Numbered from the stretch's first letter, positions 1 through 7,889 are shown. The stretch is 19,915 bases of DNA from UBA12068 sp964452415 (GCA_964452415.1 CAYVME010000019.1:1-19915); one strand, 5' to 3'. Notes: generated by a model from the letters alone, not told the origin. Program-made: numbers and translations.

Positions 1-53
1 AGAGGATTTTGGATTGTCAATTTTGGACATGGGTGCAATTCCCATCAGCTCCA
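1..53 (+). ncRNA. ssrA: tmRNA (ssrA), 3' end only
   Basis: The first bases carry the 3' tRNA-like end of a tmRNA. Visible are the GGAC that precedes the T arm in tmRNAs (25-28), a T stem ATGGG/CCCAT (29-33 and 41-45) around a 7-base loop, and the acceptor 3' strand CAGCTCC (46-52) with discriminator A53, which is the usual tmRNA ending. The 3' CCA is not encoded, because CAAAA follows. The T loop reads TGCAATT rather than the usual TTCRANN. The 5' part, tag reading frame and pseudoknots lie outside the window. A tRNA is less likely because no anticodon arm fits at the right distance upstream. Confidence 0.7.
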
Positions 54-136
54 CAAAAATGAAGCGCAATTAAAAAGACCACACTAATGTCTCTCTTATT
101 TTCTTTATTAGAACTTAAAGAAGGACCATCAAAAAA

Positions 137-691
137 ATTAGAAAAAGATTTCGATTCAAACCAAAGCAACAAACTGGACCAGCGCAAATGCGCATAAATG
201 ATGGAATCCGAGCTATCACCGTTTTCGTGATCGATGATGAGGGAAAGCAACTAGGAGAAATGTCCACCATTGATGCGATGGCGCTAGCCAAAGAAAGAAT
301 GCTGGATTTGGTTGAAGTTTCACCCAAAGCTGTTCCTCCAGTGTGTCGAGTGATGGATTATGGCAAGCACCTTTACCAACAATCAAAGCAACTCAGACTT
401 GCCAAGGCCAAACAAAAGAAAGTTGAAATAAAGGGAGTGCGGTTAGGCCTCAGAACTGACACTCACGACATTGAATTCAAAAGAGCACAGTCAGACAAAT
501 TCCTGAAGCAAGGAGACAAGGTCAAAATCGACATAGTCCTAAGAGGAAGAGAGAAAGCTCATCAAGACTTGGCCAGAAAGAATTTGCAGGATTTTATTTC
601 TGGAATTACCACGCCATACAAAATTGAAGATCCGATCAAACGATTCCCTGGCGGATTCAATGTAATCATTGCGCCAACAACCACAGAGTAA
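137..691 (+). CDS. infC: Translation initiation factor IF-3
   Basis: IF-3 binds the 30S subunit and checks start-codon and initiator-tRNA pairing. The N-terminal domain contains RINDGIRA and the C-terminal domain contains EIKGVRLG, HDIEFKRAQ, FLKQGDKVKI and LRGRE, all IF-3 landmarks. The first ATG is at 188, but the frame is open back to 119 and reads IRKRFRFKPKQQTGPAQ before that Met, as in other IF-3 N-termini. The ATT at 137 is preceded by AAGGA at 121-125, 11 bases upstream. The ATG at 188 has no such site. ATT gives 184 residues, close to the 180 of E. coli IF-3, whose gene also starts with AUU. First gene of the infC-rpmI-rplT operon, directly after ssrA. Product identity is near certain; the ATT start is inference. 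Confidence 0.93.
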   Translation: MRKRFRFKPKQQTGPAQMRINDGIRAITVFVIDDEGKQLGEMSTIDAMALAKERMLDLVEVSPKAVPPVCRVMDYGKHLYQQSKQLRLAKAKQKKVEIKGVRLGLRTDTHDIEFKRAQSDKFLKQGDKVKIDIVLRGREKAHQDLARKNLQDFISGITTPYKIEDPIKRFPGGFNVIIAPTTTE

Positions 692-740
692 TACAACATT
701 TACAAACTAAGAAATTAAATAAATCGTAATAAGCATTGTT

Positions 741-802
741 ATATTGCTATATTGCTAAATTGCTGAAGATTCTTCAACAATATGACAATATGACAATTTG
801 AC
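741..802 (+). repeat. 8-bp tandem repeats forming a long imperfect hairpin between infC and rpmI
   Basis: Three 8-base units (ATATTGCT, ATATTGCT, AAATTGCT; 741-764) are followed by GAAGATTCTTC and three near-complementary units (AATATGAC twice, AATTTGAC; 779-802). They fold into an extended hairpin of roughly 28 bp that is broken only at the two-base CT/TC steps. It ends 12 bases before the rpmI start. In other bacteria L20 controls this operon through RNA structure near infC and rpmI, so a regulatory role is conceivable. The tandem 8-mers could equally be simple sequence expansion. Confidence 0.6.
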
Positions 803-814
803 CATATAAAAGAG

Positions 815-1021
815 ATGCCTAAGATGAAAACCAAGAAGTCAGTTATCAAAAAGGTTAAAATCACCAAGAATGGAAAAGTGATTCGCCGAGCAACAGGACA
901 AAACCACTACAATTCAAAAGAAACTGGAGCGGAAGGAAGAGCAAAGAAAAAAGACCAAAGAATGTTTCGCGCAGATGAAAAAAATATTGTAGCAGCGCTT
1001 CCATATTCAATCGGAAAATAA
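815..1021 (+). CDS. rpmI: Large ribosomal subunit protein bL35
   Basis: Small, very basic protein of 68 residues with the canonical L35 start MPKMKTKKS, the central RRATGQNHYNSKE segment and the ending VAALPYSIGK. It is a structural protein of the 50S subunit. It sits between infC and rplT, the classical operon order. The ATG at 815 is preceded directly by AAAAGAG, which is too close to act as a normal ribosome binding site, and a long imperfect hairpin ends 12 bases upstream. Translation may therefore depend on that RNA structure, although this is inference. Length is normal for the family. Confidence 0.95.
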   Translation: MPKMKTKKSVIKKVKITKNGKVIRRATGQNHYNSKETGAEGRAKKKDQRMFRADEKNIVAALPYSIGK

Positions 1022-1190
1022 CTGAAATGAGTGTTCTCCTGAATTTCAAATTCCCAAAGCTACCGGTACTAGCCTAAGAATTTATTTTTCAAAAACACTC
1101 AAGGCTCAGATTTTAATATAGTATAAGAATTTAACAGATAATTGGTACGGGACGCTCAGAAGTTGGCTTCCCATCACCTCCCAGATAACA

Positions 1191-1535
1191 ATGTCAAGAG
1201 TAAAACGCGGTGTAGCCGCATCAAAAAGAAGAAGGAATGTCCTTGAGATGGCCAAAGGATTCAGATGGCGTCGAAGCAAAAATTATGTTGCAGCCAAAGA
1301 AGCTATCCTGAAGGCTGGAAAATATGCTCATCGTGATCGTCGCGCAAAGAAGCGAACCAACAGAGCACTTTGGATCCTGCGCCTCAACAATGCAGTTCGC
1401 ATGTTTGACATCTCTTACAGCAAATTCATTGCCCTTTTGAAAACAAAGCACATTGAAACTGACAGAAAAGTGCTTTCTCAAATGGCTGCTGAAAACCCAA
1501 CAGTTTTCGCAAAATTCATGGAAAAAGTTAAGTAA
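1191..1535 (+). CDS. rplT: Large ribosomal subunit protein bL20
   Basis: 114 residues with the L20 signature: basic N-terminus MSRVKRGVAASKRRR, then AKGFRWRRSKNYVAAKEA, YAHRDRRAKKR and LWILRLNNAVR. L20 binds 23S rRNA early in 50S assembly and in several bacteria represses its own operon. The 169-base gap after rpmI contains no gene and is longer than a simple spacer. A leader or internal promoter there is possible; TATAGT/TATAAG-like hexamers occur near 1117-1127 but without a convincing -35. No Shine-Dalgarno is visible before the ATG. A terminator follows 25 bases after the stop. Confidence 0.96.
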   Translation: MSRVKRGVAASKRRRNVLEMAKGFRWRRSKNYVAAKEAILKAGKYAHRDRRAKKRTNRALWILRLNNAVRMFDISYSKFIALLKTKHIETDRKVLSQMAAENPTVFAKFMEKVK

Positions 1536-1560
1536 ACTGTTTCATAGTTACAAAATAAAA

Positions 1561-1586
1561 AACCACTGAAAGGTGGTTTTTTTATT
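1561..1586 (+). terminator. Rho-independent terminator of the infC-rpmI-rplT operon
   Basis: Stem AACCAC/GTGGTT with loop TGAAAG (1561-1578), running straight into a T-rich tract (TTTTTTTATT). It lies 25 bases past the rplT stop. Confidence 0.85.
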
Positions 1587-1590
1587 ATTT

Positions 1591-1639
1591 AGTGAAGCGA
1601 GAGAAATGAAATAGCAATTTCATTTACGAGCGAGCGACA
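1591..1639 (+). repeat. Dispersed 49-bp repeat, copy 1
   Basis: This stretch matches the reverse complement of 14399-14447 at 43 of 49 positions with no gaps, counted by eye. The core is an inverted repeat, AAATGAAAT / ATTTCATTT around AGCA, flanked by a GCGAGAG-like left side and a CGAGCGAC-like right side. Both copies are intergenic. It may be a REP-like or miniature palindromic element. Confidence 0.7.
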
Positions 1640-1654
1640 GCATCAAAAGGTTTA

Positions 1655-1710
1655 GGACCTCGAGGCTTGTCTGCTTTGGCGAGAGCCAAACGAGACAAGC
1701 CTCGAGGTCC
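1655..1710. repeat. Long hairpin with perfect 18-bp arms and GAGA tetraloop
   Basis: Arms 1655-1672 and 1693-1710 are perfectly complementary and GC-rich. Inside them a second stem TTTGGC/GCCAAA closes on GAGA, a GNRA-type tetraloop on the plus strand. No T-tract follows on either strand, so it is not a standard terminator. A smaller CCAGG/CCTGG hairpin lies just downstream near 1718-1733. The whole 1579-1774 stretch shows no coding potential. Confidence 0.75.
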
Positions 1711-1774
1711 ATTGGGTCCAGGTCTTGCCCTGGGGTTTTATACCTTTTATTACCCAAAAATGATAACCGTGGAA

Positions 1775-1963
1775 TTATTTCAAATATTTTTCAGAAAATT
1801 CTTTTGAAAGTCTATTGAGTGCATGAAATGGAAGCCACAGCCAAAGGGTTTTCTTGACTATTTTCTCCAAAAAGTCGCTGAAGGTCAATGTTATCCAATT
1901 AAAGATAACATAAGCAATCAAGACGAAGATGACTCCAGCAACAATGATAACTGTATTATTCAT
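1775..1963 (-). CDS. Small membrane protein, unknown function
   Basis: A 62-residue frame with one clear membrane segment at about residues 4-28 (VIIVAGVIFVLIAYVIF and on), followed by a short amphipathic, lysine-rich tail (FLEKIVKKTLWLWLPF...LSKEFSEKYLK). I do not recognise a family. It follows the HAD phosphatase on the same strand after 35 bases and would be the last gene of the minus-strand envelope cluster. There is no Shine-Dalgarno, but most neighbours lack one as well. The amino-acid pattern argues for a real protein. Its small size leaves doubt. Confidence 0.5.
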   Translation of the reverse strand: MNNTVIIVAGVIFVLIAYVIFNWITLTFSDFLEKIVKKTLWLWLPFHALNRLSKEFSEKYLK

Positions 1964-1998
1964 ATGAATTTACTGAAAAAATTAAGATTTTTTTAAAA

Positions 1999-2724
1999 TT
2001 AAAAAGAGGTATTGCAATCTTTTACTATTTTCGATATTTCGTATATAACATCCTTTTTTTCAACCACAATCCGCCAACCCTTTTCTTGAGCAATTTTTTT
2101 CAAATTTTCATTAGGGTTGAAAGCAACTGGATTTTCCACGATTTCAAGGAAACTTGCGTCAGATTCAGTATCCCCAACCCCAAAAGAATCTTCCAATGTC
2201 AGGTTATTCTCATAAACATATTGCTTCAGCACCAAACCTTTATTATGGGTTGGCTCATAATCAGTTTTTCCAGTGTAAACACCCTTCTCATCCATATCAT
2301 AGAGACTACCAAATACTTTCTCGAAATGCAAATGCTTTTCATTGTATTCTTTAACAATTTCAATTGGAGAACCTGATATTGCAATAATATGATAATTTTC
2401 CTTACGCAGTTTCTTGATTAGTTCCTCTGCAAAAACATAGGTTCTGTCTTGGTGAAAAGAAACCACCAACTTGCTGGCTTTCTCAACATCTGATTTTTTG
2501 CATCCTTTAATATGCTTTTCATACAATGCCACCAAAGCTTGACGATATTGTTCATAAGTTCCCTTGTGCTCAAGCCAGCTTGAATAATGATGTTTGAGAT
2601 TGTCTCTCACGCTATGAGGAAAAATATTGAGCCATGCCAATTCATTGAGCAATTCAAAAGCCAAGTTTTTACGGAATATTGTTCCATCAATATCAAAGAT
2701 GGCAATTTTTTGTTTTTTATTCAT
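1999..2724 (-). CDS. HAD-superfamily phosphatase, class IB (SerB-like)
   Basis: A 241-residue soluble hydrolase with the complete HAD machinery. Motif I is DIDGT with nucleophile Asp11 and acid/base Asp13, motif II is SGSP (Ser117), the motif III lysine is probably Lys163, and motif IV is GDTESD (184-189), which binds magnesium. The helical cap between motifs I and II and the ending NPVAFNPNENLKKIAQEKGW are typical of HAD-IB proteins, a group that includes phosphoserine phosphatases and some lipid-pathway phosphatases. The substrate cannot be read from sequence. It follows the histidine kinase gene after 28 bases and is probably cotranscribed with it. Confidence 0.88.
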   Translation of the reverse strand: MNKKQKIAIFDIDGTIFRKNLAFELLNELAWLNIFPHSVRDNLKHHYSSWLEHKGTYEQYRQALVALYEKHIKGCKKSDVEKASKLVVSFHQDRTYVFAEELIKKLRKENYHIIAISGSPIEIVKEYNEKHLHFEKVFGSLYDMDEKGVYTGKTDYEPTHNKGLVLKQYVYENNLTLEDSFGVGDTESDASFLEIVENPVAFNPNENLKKIAQEKGWRIVVEKKDVIYEISKIVKDCNTSF

Positions 2725-2752
2725 CTGTTGGTAAATTTTAACTTATTTAATT

Positions 2753-4132
2753 CTACTTTTTCAGCTCCAATACGAAGTGAGATCCGACCCCAACTATGCT
2801 TTCAACTTTAATATCTCCTCCCATTTTCTGTGCAATCTCCCGTGCAATCCAAAGCCCAAGACCTGTTCCGCTTATCTGGGATGTTTCAATTGTTTTTACT
2901 CGATAAAATTTGGAAAAAAGATTCTTCATATTTTCAGCTGAAATTCCAAGCCCAGTATCGGCAACCACAATATACACCTTTTTTTCATCTGTTCTAATTT
3001 GAACATCAACTTTTCCTTTTGGTGTATATTTTATAGCATTGCTAATTAGATTTACCAGAATTTGCTTCACTCTTTCTGGATCTGCCTTTATATTTGGAAC
3101 CTCAGTGATATATTCATTCAACTCTATCCCCTTTTCATTGGCTAAGACTTTCATCTCACTTGCAATTCCATGAACAATTTCCGTTAAATTAATTTCCTTA
3201 AATTCAAAAGGTATTCTGTTTTGTTGAAGCCTTGAAACATCCAGCAAATCCTCCACCAAATTATTCAATCTATCCACTGAAATTTCAATATTGCTGAGAT
3301 ATTTTTTTTGAAGATTCTTTTCACTTCCCAAATGAACAGACTCCTTGATCATATCTGCAAGCAAGTCAATGTATCCGCGAATAGCAGTGAGTGGGCTCCT
3401 GAGTTCATGACTAGCCATGGAAATGAAATCATCTTTCATCTTATCAACTTCTTCAAGTTTTTTTGCCTTAACTTCAAATGAAAACAATCTCACATGATTA
3501 AAAACTAAAAGTAGCACCACCACCATTGCCAGTACGGAAAATAAATAGACTTGAAAAATAGTTTTGCCTACCAAGGCGTCATTCTCGGCTAGGGATAATT
3601 TCAACAATAAAACAGCTTCCATGGAACCATCTGCTGACCTGACCGCTTTGACAACACTCCAAGATCTGTTTCCCTCATTATTACTGAGATATGCGAAAGC
3701 ATCATCCACAGACAAAGCAAAACCTATAGCATTTTCCAGGATTTTTTTATTCTCAACAAGGTCCTGTTGCTGATAAAAAACACTTTTTGATGAAACAATT
3801 GGCGAATATTCCTTTTTTTGAATATTGGTCTTGTAGATTGCCATCTCGACAATCTCTGGGTCATTTTCCTGAATTTTTGAAATCTTTTGCTGAAGAATTT
3901 CCCTATTTTGAGACAAATCAGCAAAATAATCTTCAGCAACGACACCTATAATATTCTCAGCCAAAACAGCTTTTGTCCTGAGAGTTTTATCTAGATTCTC
4001 CTGAAAGCGAGTCAGGATGAAATATGAGTTTGCAAAAAGTGCGCCCACAACAACGAATATCAAGGCCAAAGAATAGATTATCGTTGGATTATTCCGAACA
4101 AAAAGAAGCCCCTTTTTAATTAATTCCTTCAT
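2753..4132 (-). CDS. Membrane sensor histidine kinase
   Basis: 459 residues. Order: TM1 about 18-40, an extracytoplasmic sensing region of about 150 residues, TM2 about 192-212, a short linker with a coiled coil, a HisKA dimerisation domain with phospho-acceptor His242 in SHELRSPLT, and a HATPase_c domain with N box LVNLISNAIKYTPKG, G1 DTGLGIS (392-398), F box LFSKFYR and G2 GTGLGL (422-427). All catalytic boxes are intact. The sensing region matches no family I can name. The start codon lies inside the end of the upstream surface-protein gene (17-bp overlap in another frame), which suggests translational coupling. No response regulator is present in the window, so the partner must lie elsewhere. 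Confidence 0.93.
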   Translation of the reverse strand: MKELIKKGLLFVRNNPTIIYSLALIFVVVGALFANSYFILTRFQENLDKTLRTKAVLAENIIGVVAEDYFADLSQNREILQQKISKIQENDPEIVEMAIYKTNIQKKEYSPIVSSKSVFYQQQDLVENKKILENAIGFALSVDDAFAYLSNNEGNRSWSVVKAVRSADGSMEAVLLLKLSLAENDALVGKTIFQVYLFSVLAMVVVLLLVFNHVRLFSFEVKAKKLEEVDKMKDDFISMASHELRSPLTAIRGYIDLLADMIKESVHLGSEKNLQKKYLSNIEISVDRLNNLVEDLLDVSRLQQNRIPFEFKEINLTEIVHGIASEMKVLANEKGIELNEYITEVPNIKADPERVKQILVNLISNAIKYTPKGKVDVQIRTDEKKVYIVVADTGLGISAENMKNLFSKFYRVKTIETSQISGTGLGLWIAREIAQKMGGDIKVESIVGVGSHFVLELKK

Positions 4133-5582
4133 TCGTATTCTGCTTATGACTTAAAAAACCCATCAGCACCAAAGCCACAACGAGACATGCCGACATTATT
4201 ATTATGGCAATCAAGATATACTGCTGGAAAGATCGTTCTACTGGAGATTCATTTCCTGTAAGCTGTGAAACCGGAATCATGTCCACGGCTTGGGCGGTTT
4301 TAACAAAAGCTATAGGCTCACTCTTTGAAAGTATCTTACCTTCTTCATCCCTGATGGCAATATATGTTTCATGTTGTCCATCTTCCAATTCATGATTTAA
4401 TTCATAGTTCCAGTTTCCATTTGCATCAGCTTTAATAGTTATGACAATCGGATCACTACTAAATATAAAAATAGTTACAAAAGCATTTGGCTCTGCTTTT
4501 CCAGCCAAAACAATATTGTTTTTTCCGTCATTTTCACTTTCCAATTGAACCCTTTCAATCTTAAGTGTCTCATTTATAGATCCATACTTTTTGGGATTAT
4601 CTTGCGCAGAAAGACTCTTGCCTAAAACTTTTATTGGATCAACCAAGACAACGCTGCGCTCCACACCACTTGAATCCAGAGAGACCAACTTGCTGTTTTC
4701 AACAATTGTGTCTTTGGGCATTAGGGTATTTTTAATTTCGGCAGTTGCAATATCATTTTCTACTATTATTTTTTCATCTTCATCTTTGTTACTATCATTA
4801 CTATCACTTCCATCATCTCTGTTTACAGTTGAACCTTCTTGAATGCTTGTTGTGGTTGCAGTTGTTAAGGTAGAATTATTTACAGGCTGATTTGAAGCTG
4901 TAATCAAGGATGCTCTGCAATATTGAAACGAACTGCTATTAGCTTCCATGCACTTCCAGTTCCAACTGGAAGTATTTTTTTCAACACCTGACGCCGAACC
5001 TTTTGCACAAAGCAGATTATCAGCAGGCTGAGCTGAAAAACTCTGCCCATTGGCAGTTCCACAAAGCAAAGTTGATTCGCTTATTACCATGGATTCACTA
5101 GGAATAGAAATATTTGCATGACAAGAAATAATCGCGTCACTATTTCCTCTGCAACTCCAACTCCACCCAGAACTATTTTTTTCAACACTTGATGCCGAAC
5201 CTGTCACGCAAAGAGTATTATTGAGTGGCTCCAATGAGAAAGTTTGACCATTGGCAGTTCCACAAACTGGTAAAATTGTTTTTATTGCATAACATGAAAC
5301 AGTTCCGCTTGCATTACTGCATTTCCAATACCAATGCGGAGAACCTTCTGAGGTTATATATTCAATTGCACTACCAGAAGAACACGCCGAATCTCCCGTT
5401 GGTTTAGTGCTCAAAATTTGCTCTTGAGCGCTACCACATCTTGGAGCAGTTAGGACAGTGTTACTTGCTGGATAATAAACGCCACTAACTTGAGCGGATG
5501 GCCTACTCACCACAAATAAACTTGCGATAGCAAGAAGGCTTACCCCAAAAAAAATTGCCATGTAATTTTGATTTTTGTTCAT
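4116..5582 (-). CDS. Cell-surface protein with three four-cysteine repeats and an Ig-like domain
   Basis: 488 residues. It has an N-terminal signal or anchor segment (about 8-30, ending in PSAQ), then three tandem repeats of about 55-60 residues beginning CG-A-GQ. Each has four cysteines (49/67/88/97, 107/125/144/154, 174/192/211/222) and conserved GSAS, VEKN and W-W-C elements. Next come a Ser/Thr/Asn/Asp-rich linker (225-275), a beta-rich Ig-like domain (about 345-428, with GKAEPNAFVTI and ADANGNWNYEL) and a C-terminal TM helix (455-477) with a short cytoplasmic tail. Paired cysteines point to an extracytoplasmic disulfide-stabilised region. The architecture suggests adhesion or ligand binding, but function is unknown. 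The gene overlaps the histidine kinase downstream and lies 31 bases after the L,D-transpeptidase. Confidence 0.82.
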   Translation of the reverse strand: MNKNQNYMAIFFGVSLLAIASLFVVSRPSAQVSGVYYPASNTVLTAPRCGSAQEQILSTKPTGDSACSSGSAIEYITSEGSPHWYWKCSNASGTVSCYAIKTILPVCGTANGQTFSLEPLNNTLCVTGSASSVEKNSSGWSWSCRGNSDAIISCHANISIPSESMVISESTLLCGTANGQSFSAQPADNLLCAKGSASGVEKNTSSWNWKCMEANSSSFQYCRASLITASNQPVNNSTLTTATTTSIQEGSTVNRDDGSDSNDSNKDEDEKIIVENDIATAEIKNTLMPKDTIVENSKLVSLDSSGVERSVVLVDPIKVLGKSLSAQDNPKKYGSINETLKIERVQLESENDGKNNIVLAGKAEPNAFVTIFIFSSDPIVITIKADANGNWNYELNHELEDGQHETYIAIRDEEGKILSKSEPIAFVKTAQAVDMIPVSQLTGNESPVERSFQQYILIAIIIMSACLVVALVLMGFLSHKQNTNEGIN

Positions 5583-5613
5583 TTTTTTTCTTTTTTAAAT
5601 TATAACAATAAAT

Positions 5614-6768
5614 CTATTGATGAACAACGACTGGCGTTCCAATTTCAGCCCAATCAAAGACTCTTTTCGCTGAAAATGGTCCAAGCCTAACGCACCCATG
5701 AGAAACTGGGATTCCCAAATGATTGGCGCCTTCCTGAAATCCTCCTGGCCAAACTGGAAGTTCATGAATTCCAATTAATCCTGATGGCAAAATCGCCATC
5801 CAGTTTGGCATGAAAAGACCATACTTCTTTGACCACGGACGAAGCGCCTTGTTTTCAATCTTGAATGATCCCACAGGAGTTTCCATGCCAACTTTTCCAG
5901 AAGAAACAAGGTAACCATCAAGCGCAATCCCATTTTCAAAAATAACCATAGTTTGTTTTGAGAGATTTATATCAATATATTTTCCATCTTGAATTATGGC
6001 TTTGGTAAATTTCTTTGCCTGCAATGAACGCGCGACTGGATCCTTGTCCCAATTTTCAGGGATTGGCAAAGTTCTGGTTTCAAAAAAAGTTTCTCCTATT
6101 TTTATATATTCATCAGAACCTTGTTTATTACTTTTAATAAAAACAGCTATCCCATATTTGGTTTCCCACTTAAAATTCTCAACGGCCAACAAATTTATTT
6201 GAGTTTTTTCATCAGTCATTTGCCATTCCAAAGACTCATTAGGAGTAATCACAAATTTAACATTATAACCTTCCAATGAGCGATCAAATTTTATTTTTAC
6301 TGGATCTTCGATATCAACAGCAACATCAGTTTGTCCATTTTCTGGAGAAAAAGAAACTATCCTAGGGAAATCCTTTGTTTTAAAATTCAAGGATTTTTCA
6401 AAATCTCTGAAAAAAATATTTTTGGCATTTCTAATTTCAACATTATAAGATGTTTGAGGCTTCCAGTACTTTTCAGGAGAAATCAAAACTTTCTTATTTC
6501 CATTCTCCCATGAAAAAGAAACTTTTTGAGCTGGATTTATCGAAAAACTTTCCTCAAATGATGCTCTGGCCATTGGCGTGGAAAAATTTATCACAATTTT
6601 TTCATCTGGTTTTATTTCAGATAATTTTTCAAAGGTAGCCAATGTTTCAAAATTTTTAAAATAAACCTGGAACGGGAAAACAATCAACACGGCAAAAAGT
6701 AAAGCTGAGAAACCCAGCCACACCCGGTTAACATTCTTTTTTCTTTTTACTGTGTACCCCACCAACAT
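5614..6768 (-). CDS. L,D-transpeptidase (YkuD) with N-terminal membrane anchor and Ig-like domains
   Basis: 384 residues. A TM anchor at about 17-37 is followed by one or two Big_5-like beta domains (about 50-240, with VINFSTPM and FSPENGQTDVAVD). The C-terminal YkuD catalytic domain shows the box IPVSHGCVRLG, with catalytic Cys359, His357 and Arg361, an upstream IGIHELP histidine, and TPVGSFKIENK. These enzymes make 3-3 peptidoglycan crosslinks or attach proteins to peptidoglycan outside the membrane. The active site is intact. It follows the glycoside hydrolase-like gene after 35 bases and precedes the surface-protein gene, consistent with a wall-building operon. No Shine-Dalgarno is evident, only a weak GAAAG. 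Confidence 0.92.
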   Translation of the reverse strand: MLVGYTVKRKKNVNRVWLGFSALLFAVLIVFPFQVYFKNFETLATFEKLSEIKPDEKIVINFSTPMARASFEESFSINPAQKVSFSWENGNKKVLISPEKYWKPQTSYNVEIRNAKNIFFRDFEKSLNFKTKDFPRIVSFSPENGQTDVAVDIEDPVKIKFDRSLEGYNVKFVITPNESLEWQMTDEKTQINLLAVENFKWETKYGIAVFIKSNKQGSDEYIKIGETFFETRTLPIPENWDKDPVARSLQAKKFTKAIIQDGKYIDINLSKQTMVIFENGIALDGYLVSSGKVGMETPVGSFKIENKALRPWSKKYGLFMPNWMAILPSGLIGIHELPVWPGGFQEGANHLGIPVSHGCVRLGPFSAKRVFDWAEIGTPVVVHQ

Positions 6769-6803
6769 GACAAGTCTTTCACTTAAAAGAAAACTAGATT
6801 ATC

Positions 6804-7889
6804 TCAATTTCCAGAAAATATTTTTGCCGTTTCCCAGAGGGTTGGGTTGTTTTGCTTAATTTTCATATAATACCACCATTCAACACCCCAAACATAAATT
6901 TCTTTCATTCCAGTTTTCTTGGCAAACTCTATGTTGTCTTTCAAGATATCACTATTCATTGAGGCCAGCTGAACTTCAACCGGAGCATCAATAGTCCATC
7001 CGGCAACCCAGGGCTCACCTTGAAGTTCAATGACAATAGCATTTTCTTGATCCGCAAAAAGCTTGATCAACAATTGTTTTGCTTTGAAAAAATTTGGCCC
7101 TATTGGATAACGCCAATGACCCATTTCCTTGCTATAAACCTCCCTATACATTGTTGTTCCAAAAATATCAGCTCGACTAGCAGCTTTAAGCCATAAACTC
7201 AATTCTCCAGAATCAGTAACAATTATCGATCTTGCAGGGTCAAGCTCCCTGACTTTTGCGATTTCACTATCAACAAGATCAACATCAACCTTTGAGCAAA
7301 TTCCAAAATTCAAAAATGGTTCATTTTCAACTTGCCAACTCACAACCTCTGGATGATTATCCCTATATCTATTCACAACAACCTGATCAAACGAAATGAG
7401 TTTTTCCTTTAATCTTTTTGCTGGCAAATTACTTGGGTCTTCGCCTACCCATTTTGGAACATAGCACTCAGGCCAACGAGGCACCTTTTGACCAATAACC
7501 AGAATTACTTCAACTCCTCTTTTTTGAGCTTCATTCAATTGCCAATCAATCTCAGAAAAATTATAAGCTCCTTCCTCTTTTTCAACTCTATCCCAATAGA
7601 CTGGCAATCTCACATGTTTAATCTCAAGATCATCGAGCATGGCCAGATAGGCTTCTTTCCAGTCGAGACCAATCTGCTCTGCATATATATAAGAAAATGT
7701 TACCCCAACCTGTGCATTTTCATTTTCAGCCTTAACCTTGGTCGGCAAATTAATATAAATGAAAAATAAAACAACCACAATTAAAATTGCTAGGATTGTG
7801 TAACCGGAAAATTTCAAACCAATCATGAGGCCATTCTTGAATTTTGACCCTTTTTCCTTTGCAAGCTTTTTTGTTTTTTTTATTGTCAT
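6804..7889 (-). CDS. Membrane-anchored glycoside hydrolase-like protein (TIM barrel, clan GH-A type)
   Basis: 361 residues. A basic N-terminus and one TM helix (about 28-47) are followed by an extracytoplasmic domain of about 310 residues. It has GH-A traits: HVRLPVYWDRVEKEEGAYNFSEIDW, then WQVENEP with likely acid/base Glu190, and IELQGEPW with likely nucleophile Glu288 (or Glu292). WGVEWWYY near the C-terminus resembles the last barrel strand. The layout recalls cellulase-like or GH5/GH42-type enzymes, but I cannot assign a family number or substrate. It sits between an EamA transporter and the L,D-transpeptidase, so it could act on a surface glycan or be a glycan-binding protein. There is no visible Shine-Dalgarno. 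Confidence 0.8.
   Translation of the reverse strand: MTIKKTKKLAKEKGSKFKNGLMIGLKFSGYTILAILIVVVLFFIYINLPTKVKAENENAQVGVTFSYIYAEQIGLDWKEAYLAMLDDLEIKHVRLPVYWDRVEKEEGAYNFSEIDWQLNEAQKRGVEVILVIGQKVPRWPECYVPKWVGEDPSNLPAKRLKEKLISFDQVVVNRYRDNHPEVVSWQVENEPFLNFGICSKVDVDLVDSEIAKVRELDPARSIIVTDSGELSLWLKAASRADIFGTTMYREVYSKEMGHWRYPIGPNFFKAKQLLIKLFADQENAIVIELQGEPWVAGWTIDAPVEVQLASMNSDILKDNIEFAKKTGMKEIYVWGVEWWYYMKIKQNNPTLWETAKIFSGN

Noticed and set aside
1579..1774. CRISPR-like array from the neighbouring repeats and hairpin
   Set aside because: No repeated unit with regular spacers is present; there are only single palindromic elements.
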